DNA from: Salminus brasiliensis
Taxonomy: Eukaryota > Chordata > Actinopteri > Characiformes > Bryconidae
Assembly (NCBI RefSeq): GCF_030463535.1
Contig: NC_132880.1
Location: 31,330,487-31,394,486, forward strand
Direction of reading: 5' to 3'
DNA: 64,000 nucleotides
Below, in pieces: positions 12,081-46,631 of this stretch (its first letter is position 1; every line of letters starts with the position of its first letter). Position numbers and translations under genes: made by a program. A model generated the notes under the pieces. That model saw nothing but the letters and a program-made list of their open reading frames with translations, ran no database searches and was not told the DNA's origin.

Positions 12081-12133
<53 letters not shown>
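12081..12133. repeat. (CA)n microsatellite
   Basis: Perfect AC dinucleotide run of about 53 bases, inside the probable tent4a 3'UTR. Confidence 0.95.
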
Positions 12134-12135
<2 letters not shown>

Positions 12136-13118
12136 AAGTATTCAGAGGAAAGAAAAACAGCTGGAGGAGGGCTCCAAGAATTGACAATCTTGGTGAAATG
12201 GCGCCACCTGCAGGCAGAGTGATGATCATTCCACAGAATGAATAAATCAACATATGCACAAAAACCATGCACACACACACACTTCATCATCCGAGTGTAG
12301 CTCAGTCTTCTGAGATAACGCAAATAAAGCAAAGTGTGTTGATACTTTGTAAACAGAAAATGCAATAACAGGCTTAAAACAAACAAACAAACAAACAAAC
12401 AAACACTTGATAAAATAAAAGCAAAACAAACAAAAATACTAATAAATATGCTTCTCGTCCAAAGTGGTGTGGGGGGTGGGGATTTGGGAGTACTTAAGAA
12501 CTTAAAAGGTTATTGCACAAATGACCCACTCGAGCCACCCACTCCACACAAACACACATCCCTTTCCCTCAGCTCTATGGAACAACTAACCCCTGATGAC
12601 ACTACAACCATAATCCACTGGACCTAGCATGTCCTGTCTGCAGATGTGTCCTCTTAAGCCCGCCCCACCAAAAATAAAAAGAAAGAAAATATAAACTGCT
12701 TATGAAATGTTTACAAATGCAACAACAATAATGACCAAAAAACAAACAAACAAACAAACAACAAACAGTTTTTCCTTTGAACCGATATCATCACAGGGTT
12801 AATGACAGAACAGGTCCGGTTTTGGAAGCATCCTCAGGGGCATCGTCCAGGTAGAAAAAAAACTAACAAAAAGAAAGGAAAGAAACATGCAGGGATTAAG
12901 TGGTAAAGTGAAAGTAGCACCACCATGACCACAGCTACTGCACAGAGCGAGCTGGGGCAGGAACCGCTGGTCTCTCTGTCCAAACCCCACCAGCACGGGG
13001 GATGGGAGGGTGTCAAGTTCGCATCATCTTTAACCGCATATAAAGAACGGGGGAAGAACAGGAGGAGGGAGATGATGGGAAGGCGAGGGACAGGGCTGGA
13101 GGTAGGGGGCGCTGTGGT

Positions 13119-35967
<22,849 letters not shown>

Positions 35968-35971
35968 CTAC

Positions 35972-35983
35972 CGCGCATGCGCA
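35972..35983. promoter_or_regulatory. Perfect NRF1 site
   Basis: CGCGCATGCGCA matches the palindromic NRF1 consensus YGCGCAYGCGCR at every position. It lies about 270 bases upstream of the tent4a ATG and probably close to the transcription start. Confidence 0.75.
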
Positions 35984-35992
35984 GGATTTTAA

Positions 35993-35998
<6 letters not shown>

Positions 35999-36034
<36 letters not shown>
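35999..36034. repeat. (CA)n microsatellite at the tent4a promoter
   Basis: CA run beginning about 16 bases upstream of the NRF1 motif. A second CA run lies at 36136-36170. Confidence 0.95.
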
Positions 36035-36035
<1 letters not shown>

Positions 36036-36935
36036 GTGTGTATTCCTGTCGTTGTGAGGTTTTCATGTGCTTCTGTATCAGAGGGAGTGTGGAACTGCAT
36101 CTGTGCTCCACTTTAGCCGTGGCATATGTTAACCTCACACACACTCACACACACACACACACACACACACCCTTTATGCACCCTAACGTACAATTCACAC
36201 TTACTCCTTCATTGTATTCAGCATACAGAGCACTAATAGTATGTGTGCCTGGCTTTTTTTCATGGTCATCTGTGGAGTGTCCGAGTGAAAGAGTGTAAAC
36301 ACTGCTGTGATCCAGCTAACCCAACCCTGGTCTTAACCTTAACACCCACCCCTCTCCTCAAACATACACCTAGCCATAACTTTAATCCCAGCGACCAATA
36401 GGTTAGGTTTTCTAAGAAAGCAGCTACGTGTCCCAAAAACCTCATTACTCTCCCATATTCAGAAGCCTGGCTTCCATATTAGCTAATATAAAGGCAACCA
36501 ATGACACAGCAGCAGGCAGAGATATTGATAAGATAGCCTGATTAAAGAAGACAATAGATTTTCTTTATTTCATACCACATGTAAACACTGAGGCCTACAG
36601 ATATGGGATGTTCTCATACACAATGCAAGTATTAGGAATACACATTCAGAAAACACAAATGAAGCATCTGTGTTCGGACCCCATTATTATACTCTGAAAA
36701 GAATACCGTTAGGTTTTACATTTTAGGGGAATACCTTTACAATCCTTACTAAATATGAAAACAGCAAGTAAAATGAAACAATGTGAATTAGAGTGGTAAA
36801 AATGATTTTCTTTACTCAAGCTGTATTCTAAAAGCACTCCAAATGTTTTCTGAATGTGTATTATATGTTATTTTTTTATGTGTAAGAGAATATTATTCAA
36901 CTCTGCCAATGTCACTTTTAAAGAAGCATTTGTGT
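36035..36935. other. Intergenic, upstream of tent4a
   Basis: Contains the second CA microsatellite (36136-36170). The remainder is AT-rich with no recognised gene or repeat family. Confidence 0.5.
36136..36170. repeat. (CA)n microsatellite
   Basis: CA run with one CT interruption near its start. Confidence 0.95.
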
Positions 36936-36939
36936 CTCA

Positions 36940-37575
36940 GAAGTGTGAGAGTAACCTTAAAAAATGTATGGCAGTAACACTTAAAAGTAACTTTAAAAGG
37001 TGTACAAGTAACTGCAGTAACAGTAACATTAAAAGGTGTGAGAGTAAAAGCAGTAAGAGTAAGTACAGAGAGAGTAATTTCAAAAGGTGTACTAGTAACA
37101 GTAAGAGTAACTTCAAAAGGTGGGAGAGTAACTTCAAAAGATGAGTAACTGCAGTAAGAGTAACTTCAAAAGGTGTAGAAGAAACAGCAGTAAGAGTAAC
37201 TTCAAAAGATGTGAGAGTAAAAGCAGTAAGAGTAAGTAAAGAGAGAGTAATTTCAAAAGGTATATGAGTAACAGTAAGAGTAACTTCAAAAGGTATGAGA
37301 GTAACTTCAAAAGATAAGTAACAGCAGTAAGAGTAACTTCAAAAGGTGTGAGAGTAACTTCAAAAGATAAGTAACAGCAGTAAGAGTAACTTCAAAAGGT
37401 GTGAGAGTAACTCCAAAAGACAAGTAACAGCAGTAAGAGTAACTTCAAAAGGTGTGAGAGTAACTTCAAAAGATAAGTAACAGCAGTAAGAGTAACTTCA
37501 AAAGGTGTGAGAGTAACTTCAAAAGATAAGTAACAGCAGTAAGAGTAACTTCAAAAGACAAGTAGCAGCATGAGA
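36940..37575. repeat. 53-bp minisatellite built on AGTAACTTCAAAAGG
   Basis: The word GTAAGAGTAACTTC recurs at 37327, 37380, 37433, 37486 and 37539, exactly 53 bases apart. Each 53-bp unit contains the AGTAACTTCAAAAG word twice. Left of 37327 the register is looser and units vary in length. Degenerate traces continue to about 37715. The open frame across it is a repeat artefact. Confidence 0.92.
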
Positions 37576-38159
37576 GAAACATCAAAACGTCTACAATTTA
37601 AAGATGTAATATGAAGGTGCATGAGTAACATCTCAAGCTGTAACATGAAAAAGTAAAAGATAAAAAAGTAACTTCAAAAGGTGGAAAGGTAACAGGTGTA
37701 AGAGTAACATCAAAGATGTAACACCAAAAACCTTTGGTGTTTCATGTACCATGAAAAATGTAAGAGTGAATTAAAAGCCTGTGAGAAAACCAGCTGTAGG
37801 CGATAATCAGGTGGTCTTCTAACTAAAAGGGGGAGGCAAAGTATTTCATTTATTTACACCAATCCATTGCAGGGTTTAACATACATTAACACAGAGGGGT
37901 AATTTACCAGCATGTGTTTTTGGAGGTGGGGGTGAAACCTGAACACCTGCAGGAAGCACAGACATAAGGAGAACACTCCAGATTCCTCACAGAGATTGAA
38001 TTTTGTCTAGTTCAGCCAGTGGTGTACTGGAGCACAGACGGACACTCCTCCCCCTACCATTACGTAATAGCTCCTTCACTCTCTGCTCATGTGCAGTGTG
38101 TGTTACCATGGGGGAAATCCCTCACAGACACAGAGCAGCTGAGACAGATTAGGGTTACG

Positions 38160-38279
38160 TTCATAAAGCTTCTCAGACCAGGAGTGCTGATCTACGATCA
38201 GATTCCTGCCCTATTTAACCTTGCCTTACTGGTAGGGACTGGTCGGAGATCACATCCACAATGAGAAGCTTTGTGAATA
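38160..38279. repeat. Small MITE with 18-bp inverted ends
   Basis: Left end TTCATAAAGCTTCTCAGA pairs with right end ATGAGAAGCTTTGTGAATA. The short interior (CTGATCTACGATCAG) is itself palindromic. No coding capacity. Confidence 0.7.
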
Positions 38280-38611
38280 GGGAATTCCTGCACTCTATGG
38301 GTCCAAAAGTATCTAGACACCCTTGTGATTTGTAAACTTAGCTAGTTTAATGTACATTATTGACATCAGGTACTGATGTTGGATAATTCATTCTGGATAA
38401 GAAACGCCACTCCAACTCATCCCAAAGAATTTCACTGTTCTGCTGCACAAGTTCTAAGGGGCTTTATACAGATATTGCCAATGTTTAGCATTGTGCATGG
38501 TTACCCTAGGCTTATATGTGACTACTCAAGGGCATTACATTTTTTAGGCAATGCTTTTCAATTAGTATACAAGCTATGGTGTGCGCACAGCACTGGGTGC
38601 TCCTTCAAGTA

Positions 38612-39670
38612 GATTCATTTGATAATCTGAAGGAATTTAAACAGTATGGCTTAGAGCACATGAAAATTAGAAATCCAAAATCTCTGATTATTAGAGCATT
38701 AAACTGGATTTTGAGTAATTTACTATTCAAACAGTGTAAATACCATGTATCTATCACCATGTCTAGATCAGTACACACAACCACAATCATGGGGAAGACT
38801 GCTGACTTGACCGTCGTCCAAAAGACGTTGTACCATCAACACAGAAGCCATAGAAAGTCCCTGCCAAAATGAATGGCTGTTCTCAGAGTGCTGTGTCTAA
38901 GCATATTAATAGAAAGTTAAGAAAGGAAGAGGAAAATGTGGTAGGAAAAGGTGCACTAGCAACAGCGGTGTCTACAGCCATGAGAGGATTGTTAAGAAAA
39001 GTCAATTCAAGAAGTTGGACTGAGGCTGGTGTCAGTGCTTCAAGAGCCAAGAGAGTCTGAAGGATAAGTGGAGAGGCACACAATCCAAGGTGTCTGAAGT
39101 CCAGTGTGAAGTTTCCGCAGTCTGTGATGATTTGGGGTGTCATGTCATCTGCTGGTGTTGGTCCACTGTGTTTAATCAAGTGAAAAGTCAACGCAGACGT
39201 CTACCAGAGGATTTTGGAGCTCTTCATGCTTCCATCTGCTGACAAGCTTTATGGAGATGCCGATTTTCCTTTTCCAGCAAGACTTCCAGCACCTGCCCAC
39301 AGTGCCAACACTGCTACCAATGGTTTGCTGACCATGGTATTACGGTGCTTGATTGGCCAGCCAACTCTCTGGACCTGATTCCTATAGAGAATCTATGAGA
39401 TACTGTCAAGTGGGAAAATAAGAAACACCCGATCCAGCAATACAGGTGAGCTGAAGGCCACTAGCAAAGCGACCTGGGCTTCAATGACATATCAGCAGTG
39501 CCACAAGCCTCCATCACACTCTGCAGTGATGCATATTGAGTGTATAAATGAACGTACTTATCAGAAGTTGGACATTTCTGAATTGCACATCTTTTTCTGT
39601 CTGATCAAACTAATATTTTAATAATTTGAGATATTGGATTTCTGAGTTTAGGAGCTATAAGGTGTACTGA
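38612..39670 (+). mobile_element. Decayed Tc1-like DNA transposon between tent4a and srd5a1
   Basis: Terminal-type sequences (AGAAATCCAAAATCTCTGA near the left, ATATTGGATTTCTGAGTTTA near the right) bracket a broken transposase gene. The N-terminal helix-turn-helix part is readable at 38869-39060 (CSQSAVSKHINRKL). The catalytic part is scattered over frames between 39130 and 39480, including words for DHGITVLDWPANS and LDLIPIENL. Frameshifts, stops and an internal deletion near 39055 make it inactive. Confidence 0.85.
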
Positions 39671-39719
39671 TCAAAGAAAATACATACAATATACTTACAT
39701 ACAATATAATAATAATAAT

Positions 39720-40036
39720 ATTATGTATAATACAATACTTATGTTTAATCGTAGGTTTAATCTGCACTATTTTTCACTTTACTGTCCATCCTGTAAATCA
39801 GCACTCCTGAACACTACAGATACTTTACTTAAATACCAGTATGTGCACATACCTATTCAGTATTGTCATCTGTCTGCTTCATTCCTTATTCTTTATAAAT
39901 GCGCTGCCTTTCATATTTTATGTTTTATTTATTCTATTTATTGTGATTATTGTATTGTAATACTGTGCTGTACTGTGCAATTGCTGACTGCTAAATGTCT
40001 TTCTGAATCAATAAAATATCTATCTATCTATCTATC
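39720..40036 (+). repeat. Probable retroposon 3' region with (TATC)n tail
   Basis: AT-rich segment ending GAATCAATAAAATATC followed by TATC repeats at 40018-40036. This matches the 3' end style of fish non-LTR elements. It has no coding sequence. Confidence 0.5.
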
Positions 40037-41116
40037 AAAAGCTTTTTGAATAATAATGAGCATTTACAAAATATTTCAGTTATTAAATTTTTTTGATGCA
40101 CTAGAGTACATAGATACAGATCAGAAAGAATAGAGGAAAGTCGACAGGATCAAAAAGTTTAGTAAAATACTTGGACACAGACTCACTCAAGTAAACAGAG
40201 CTGCAAGGAGATTGCAAGTTATTCTCTACTGGGACATCAAAAATGTCTCCTATTCATATTTGATATTTTCATCCGTGTATCAGTGGTGCCAGAGCAAAGG
40301 TAGCAAACTCATTTAACCTCTTGAGATCCTGCGTCCTCATATATACTGAATTGTTTAAAACTTTGACCCTTTGGCCCTTTGACCCTTATCATACTTGTTA
40401 GGTCCTATTAATCCCACATAGAAGAAATAAAAAAAAATGCACACCAAGCAAAAGTCTGGGTCTCAGGAGGTTATAGTAATGGGCCACATTGATTTTAATC
40501 AGAAAGCAGACACTGTGTCAACTTCTTTGTGAAAGGATTTGCTTTTCCACAGTTGAGTCCTGTCCATGCTTGCCTCTGCAGATTACAGCTGTTACACACT
40601 TCCCGTTCCATAACTGACCTCAAATAAGCCAGTCCCTTGCTTCCATATATTGGAGAGGAAACTGGGAGATTCGGGGACTTAAGGAGTTTACTTATTTGTG
40701 TTGGCTGATTGACTATACTTGAGGTAAGGGTGTTGTAAACTAAGCTAGCACTTTACAAAAGGTGAGCGAACAGGGCAAGTCCAGTGAGCAGGCTTTTTCC
40801 ACACAGTTAGCATAGTCCACAAATGTATCACATACCCTGAATTAGATTCAGCTTATATTACCACATTTAACCCCAATTAAGTCTCTTGACTGTCAGCTTA
40901 CTGTCGATGAGACTGACAACATTTCAATAATATACAGCTTCTAATATGTGTAGGGCATCCAGACATTGGATCACAGGTGTACAAACGCAGTAGTTTGCAG
41001 TGGTGAGCTGAAAGTTCTGAATTTAAAACTGTGTATGTGAATATGATGGATGGAGCAGCTGATGTAAACACAGCTACAGAAGGAAGCTTCACAAGCACAT
41101 CAAGGGGAAAGAGGCA
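40037..41116. other. Intergenic, nothing recognised
   Basis: No exon, RNA gene or clear repeat between the TATC tail and the probable end of srd5a1. Confidence 0.5.
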
Positions 41117-41122
41117 TTTATT
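41117..41122 (-). promoter_or_regulatory. srd5a1: Candidate polyadenylation signal for srd5a1
   Basis: AATAAA on the minus strand, 461 bases past the stop codon. Using it would place the hAT-like element at 41178-41351 inside the 3'UTR. Confidence 0.5.
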
Positions 41123-41177
41123 TCTAATAAATAAATATTTTTAATGAAGACACCCCTTCTCCTACTTCCCTCTACAG

Positions 41178-41351
41178 CAGTGGTCTCCAACCTTCTGCCT
41201 GGAGAGCTACAATCCAGTAGGTTTTATCTCCAACCCAAACCTAATACAGTCCATCCAGGCTATCAAGCAACTGAATCAGCTGGTGTGGTTTAGGGTTAGA
41301 TCCAAGGTCTCAGAGAAGGTAGCTCTCCAGGAGCAGAACAGGAGACCACTG
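41178..41351. repeat. hAT-type MITE in the probable srd5a1 3'UTR
   Basis: Inverted ends CAGTGGTCTCCAACC and GGAGACCACTG, with further pairing of CTGGAGAGCTAC and GTAGCTCTCCAG. Flanking 8-base direct repeats CTCTACAG and CTCTAAGG (6 of 8 match) fit a hAT target-site duplication. Confidence 0.8.
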
Positions 41352-41582
41352 CTCTAAGGGAAGGAATAACTAACTTAGTTACTGTCAACTTAGTTACACT
41401 CGTTCCTGTACAGTTGTTTTGACAAACTCAAAAGGCAACAGTGATTCATCGTTAAAAATCATTTCTGTCCACAAGCAGACTTAATCTGATGGTTAGGACG
41501 CAGCTCAAAGACAAAACAAGTCCTCATGCTTGCTAATGCTCCACAAGTCGGTTCATTTTCACAGTACGAAAGGAGATCCTTA

Positions 41583-41649
41583 TTAGAACACAAATGGAAC
41601 CAGAGCTTTCCTCGATTTGGGGTAATCCTCGAATTTGCTAAGATACCAT
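41583..41649 (-). CDS. srd5a1: srd5a1 exon 5 (terminal)
   Basis: Residues 243-264, KWYLSKFEDYPKSRKALVPF VF, and TAA at 41585-41583. Acceptor CCTACAG|A. Confidence 0.96.
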
Positions 41650-44600
41650 CTGTAGGATAAAACACATAAACAATTTGGTCAGGATTGCACAAGAACACAG
41701 TTATCAAAAAGATCTGAATGATCATATTGTTTCTGTTATGCAAAAATAACCAGGTATCTGCAAAATGGTAACTTAACAGGAGCATTTCTACTGGTCCATA
41801 TATCATGACACATTTTATACATTTTACAATGTAAATAATAATGGAAAAAGGCAATAATGGATAAAAAAAATAATTTTGCCTGACAGTGACAATATACTAC
41901 TTAATGTGTTGAACTACAGTGGTGCTTGAAAGTTTGTGAACCCTATAGAATGTTCTATATTTATCCCCAAAACTTTACCTGATTTTCACCTAATCCTAGA
42001 TAAAGAGAACCAAATCAAACAAATGAGCCAAATATATTAGATTGGTCATTTATTTATTAAGGAAAAATATCCAACATAACCTATCTGTGAGTGGAAAAAC
42101 AATGTGAACCTTTAGGATTAGCAGATCATTTGAAGGTGAAATTAGATTTTTTATTTAAAAAACACACATCTATCAAGGTCTGCTTTTCACCATACATATT
42201 TATGAAAGTGCATCATGGCACGAGCCAATGAGATTTCTGAGGTTGTTGATGCTCATCAGGCTGTAAAAAGTCATCAGAAATAATCTCTAAAGAGTTTGGG
42301 CGGCACCAATCCACAGTCAGACAGATCATGTTCAAATGAAGGAAATTTAAGGCCATTATTACCCTACCCAGGAGGGGTCGACCAGCAAAGATCAGGTGAA
42401 AGAGCAAGGCATGAAACCACTACCACAAAGTCTAAGGCCTTTTTCTCCTGGCAGAGCTGCAAGGAGAAAACTGCTACTCTCCAAAAAAAGACACTGCTGC
42501 CCGTCTGCAGTTTGCTAAAGCCAGAAAGCTATTGGAACAATGTTTTGTGGACAGATGAGACAGATCTTTTGGGTTAAAATCATAAGCTTTATGTTTGGAG
42601 GAATGAAAACACTGCATTCCAGGATACATAACTTTATTCCATATGTGAAACACGGTGGTGGCTCTGGAAGGACCTGAAGCAAGCAGTTCATGGGAGGAAA
42701 ACATAACAAAGTTGAAGCTGTTTGTACGGAGGAATGAGCTAAAATATCTCCAAGCTGCCGATGTGCAGGACTAATACACAGCTACCAAACACGTTTAGCT
42801 GCCGTTCCCGCTGCACAAGGGTGTCGCACTAGACACTGAAAGGAAAGGTTCACATACTTTTGCCACCCACAGATATGTAATATTGAAAAATTTTCCAATA
42901 AATAAATATTTCTATGATTCTAATTTTAGGAAATCTTATGCAGAAATAAAAAAAAATTCTACTTAAGCACCACTGGTACAGATACAGTTTTGGAAGGTCT
43001 TACTTGTGGTGAGCTACTGCTCTGCTGGAGAGAACAACGCAGGTGAAGAAGGCAAAGGCTGCACTATGGACAGAGTGACCAGCAAGGGCAAATCCGGCCC
43101 ATTCCACAATCTCACCCAAAAAGTTAGCGCCCGAAACGTACTCAAACATCCCACCTACAAAAGACAGAAGAACAATCGTCACTTACAGTCAAATCTGTAA
43201 TTAAAATGAACCTTTTCCACCTTTTTTTCACCTAATTTATTTCTCTTTCTTATCATTTAAAAGACAACACTAGTTTTCCTGTAAACGTCCATCAAAATGC
43301 ACCTACAAGTGGGCAGGGACAATTAATCACCAATAATATCCTGAAAACACTGGTGACACTGTGTCTTGCTCAGATATACATCACGATATGACAGAAAAAT
43401 GTGTTACAATGTGTACAAAAATTATTCTGCATGCCATTTTAGTGTATCCTAAATATACACTATGTCCAAATGTTTGTGGACACCCCTTCTAATGAATGCA
43501 TTCAGCTACTTTAAGTTGCACGCATTGCTGAAACAGAGTGCAAACGCACACACACAGCCCCTGTAGAGAAGTATTGCCAATAAATAATACCTGTAAATAA
43601 TATTGCTATTGCTTTTTTATTCTTATTTATATTGTGTATATAGTGTAAATTATTTATCTACATTTTTTGTAACGGAGTGTCTTGCTATCCCTTTCTGCTG
43701 TGACACTGAGAATTTCCCCACTGTGGGACTAATAAAGGATTATCTTATCTTATCTTATCTTATCAATAGAATAGGTATAAAAATGAACTTATTGGCACCA
43801 TGTCCAATGCCAGGTGTGGGTCATAAAGCCCCTAGGACTGAGCTGTGAAGCAGTGGAACGTCTCAGGGGTGATCGTGCCATCCAATACTTTTGAGATGAA
43901 TTTGGAATCAGGTGGGGTGGTGCTCATCCAACATCCTCACCTTATTAATGCTCTTGTTACTAAATGCAACCAAGGCCTCACAGTAATGCTCTGAAATCTA
44001 GTAGAAAGCCTTCTCTGGACACCTGTGAAGGAGCCTTCTAAAAACTCCACTTAAAAAATTCTAACTATGCAAACTAAGGATTCTTTTAGACTCCTTTTCA
44101 GTCTGTACCTCAATAAGCGAACATGCTGTGACTGGCCAGTTCTGTCAACAGCCTAAGAAAAAAAGCCTTCATGTTGAAGTGTGTACTGACTCACCCAGGG
44201 TCTACCACTCAAGTGTAAAGGGGTTACGCAGAGCTGTAACACAACAATTTTTCTGGCCTTTATGTTCAACCGTTGCAAACAAGTAATGAATGAAAGTCAT
44301 CACACAGACGTGAATACACAGAAAAAGGGAGGAGGGCTGGAACAGAAGGATTGTTGTCATGGTTGATTAGTATCTGTTGACAAGGTTTGTTCTGACAGGT
44401 CGGAGGCGATGAGTCAAAAGCGCGCCTATTTTTATTTTCCCTTTTGGATCCATCAACTCAGCTGGCTACTGTCACCCTATCCTAGCCAACGGTCATCTGC
44501 CCACATGAAGCCAGCAGAATACGCACTACTCATCTGAAAGCGGTACGTGATATTGGATGGAATGTGATGGACAGGTCAAAGTTGAGACATTTGAGACCTT

Positions 44601-46557
44601 TTTTGAGCACATGGCATTGATTCCAACAGAGTGACATTAAAATATGAAATAATATTTATTAATTTAATGACGTATTAAAGACTGTATTGTATTAAAGTCT
44701 TTAAGTTTTTAATGAAGTGTTTTTCTATTTTTAATTACGTTTAATTAAAAAATAATTAAGAGCAACCAACAACTTTTGACCATAATAAACTGAAAATGTA
44801 TGGTGTTATGGATTCATAACACAAGCTAGTAATACCTGTGATGTAATATACTGGTGTAGCACAAAATCTTATATGACTAGTATGCTAACTATGTATTGTA
44901 GCGGCTGCGCTGTGTCTCAAAAACAGTCAAATTCATATTTTGTGAGCACAAGACATTGATTCCAGCTGTATAAGTGATGTTAGAATGATATATATAAATT
45001 ATATTAAATAGTATTTAAATTAATTTAATTCATGTAAATGCTTTTGTCATCTAAAATAAAGATATACACCTTTAAAAAGAAAAATGTCTGACTGTGCTGA
45101 ATGGGTACATGATGTAATATATCTGTGTGGCACATAATTTTGTCTAGTATGCTAACTATTGTGTCTCAAAAACAGTCCTACTGTGCATGGTTTGCAAAAA
45201 GTAGTGACACTCACCCAATTAAAAGTTAAAAAAGCTAAAACAAATATGTCAGTTTATGGGACTTTTTAGGTGAAAGTTTTCAGACAGCTTTCATGTTTGT
45301 GAACACATGGATCGCCCTATCTTAGTATGCAGGTATCTGCAGTTATGTCTGCTTAAAAGCACAGGAAATTTAAAGATGATACACTTTTCCTTTATGTAAA
45401 TTGAGCTCAAAGGTGGTTGAATGCTTAATAGGCCCTAACTGTTACTGGTTGTCTGTAGAAGACATCATTTACATAATTCACTCCTATATTATTTGAATCT
45501 CTCCTCTGGTGCCTGTAACAGAGCATCATTTTGCAGAAAAACAACTCACAGTAAGAGCTAGCTAGGGTTATTTGTTTTTTATTTAGGCCTACCACCACCC
45601 TCCCTCATTGGAGGACTATTGATATTTTCTTTTTTTGTAATGTATCATTTATGAGAGAGGACACATAAGCATGAACAAATAAAAAATCCACAACAAAAAG
45701 CTTAATCAAAAAGGATTATGGCTTCTGGTAATCTAATAATCAAAATGTGGTAGATTGCTCTCGCCTACTTCAGTGACACAAGGTTCTTTAGCATCTTTTA
45801 AGGTAGAAACTGATGTGAAACACCTCACAAGTTCCTACTGTGTTGAGAATTGCATTATTTGTGTTTTAATTTGGTAACTGCACAAATAAAGCAATAGTGA
45901 CAAATAGGGAGTGTGAAACCATCCTGACAAGCAGTTTTCAGTCATTAACACCAAAGATAAGTTGACAGCTGACAGATGACAGATGCTAACTGCAGTCAAA
46001 CCTCTCCCCTTCTTCCAAGAGGTAGTGGTTCACTATTTACATGATGATGATAAATATGTATGGTTTAACTACAGTCAACATTAGTAGTGTTAATGGCTGG
46101 AAATGGCATGCTAATAGAGTTTTGCTTCACACCTGGCAGCCGCACTGAGATTGACTGCGAAGAACTTTAATTCGACCGTTTCAACCATTCCAATTCATTC
46201 AATTCGCATACACTGTGAATTCTGACTGCATGGTATTGATCTTATTGCAGAATAATCACACTGTTGGATGTGATGGACTAGAACAGTAGTTTACCTCTTG
46301 GTATTTTATACCCCGTTTCTCCAGGAGCACGCAGATTCCTCAGAATATGATCAGAGTAAAGATTAGTCATCCATCCCAACAGCCAAAGACAGGACCCTAC
46401 ATGAATAAATACATGAATAAATTATCACAAAACCATCAACTGAAGCAACCTGAGGGTGCAATATCTCTCAAACCCTCAGACAAATACAGGCTGCTGGGAT
46501 TATTTGTGATTATGTCTGATAATTACTGTTATCCATTTGTAAGTATGGCCACAACTA

Positions 46558-46631
<74 letters not shown>

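Larger units (their letters stand above)
9308..13118 (-). other. tent4a: Probable tent4a 3'UTR and downstream region
   Basis: No intron-exon structure or coding frame is supported between the tent4a stop (13119) and the AATAAA at 9308, so this is most simply the 3'UTR. It contains a homopurine tract (10018-10420), a T-rich stretch (10470-10540), a (CA)n microsatellite (12081-12133) and AAAC repeats near 12379-12404 and 12740-12768. The extent is inferred only. Transcript ends cannot be fixed from sequence. Confidence 0.45.

Noticed and set aside
12059-12398. Frames coding THTHTH or CVCVCV runs
   Set aside because: Translation of the CA/GT microsatellite on each strand.
36854-37144. 96-residue frame with KRCTSNSKSN-type repeats
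   Set aside because: Lies inside the 53-bp minisatellite; the repeated peptide follows the DNA repeat and the frame is broken in later units.
38869-39060. Small protein-coding gene (63 residues)
   Set aside because: It is the helix-turn-helix part of a decayed Tc1-like transposase inside a larger relic.
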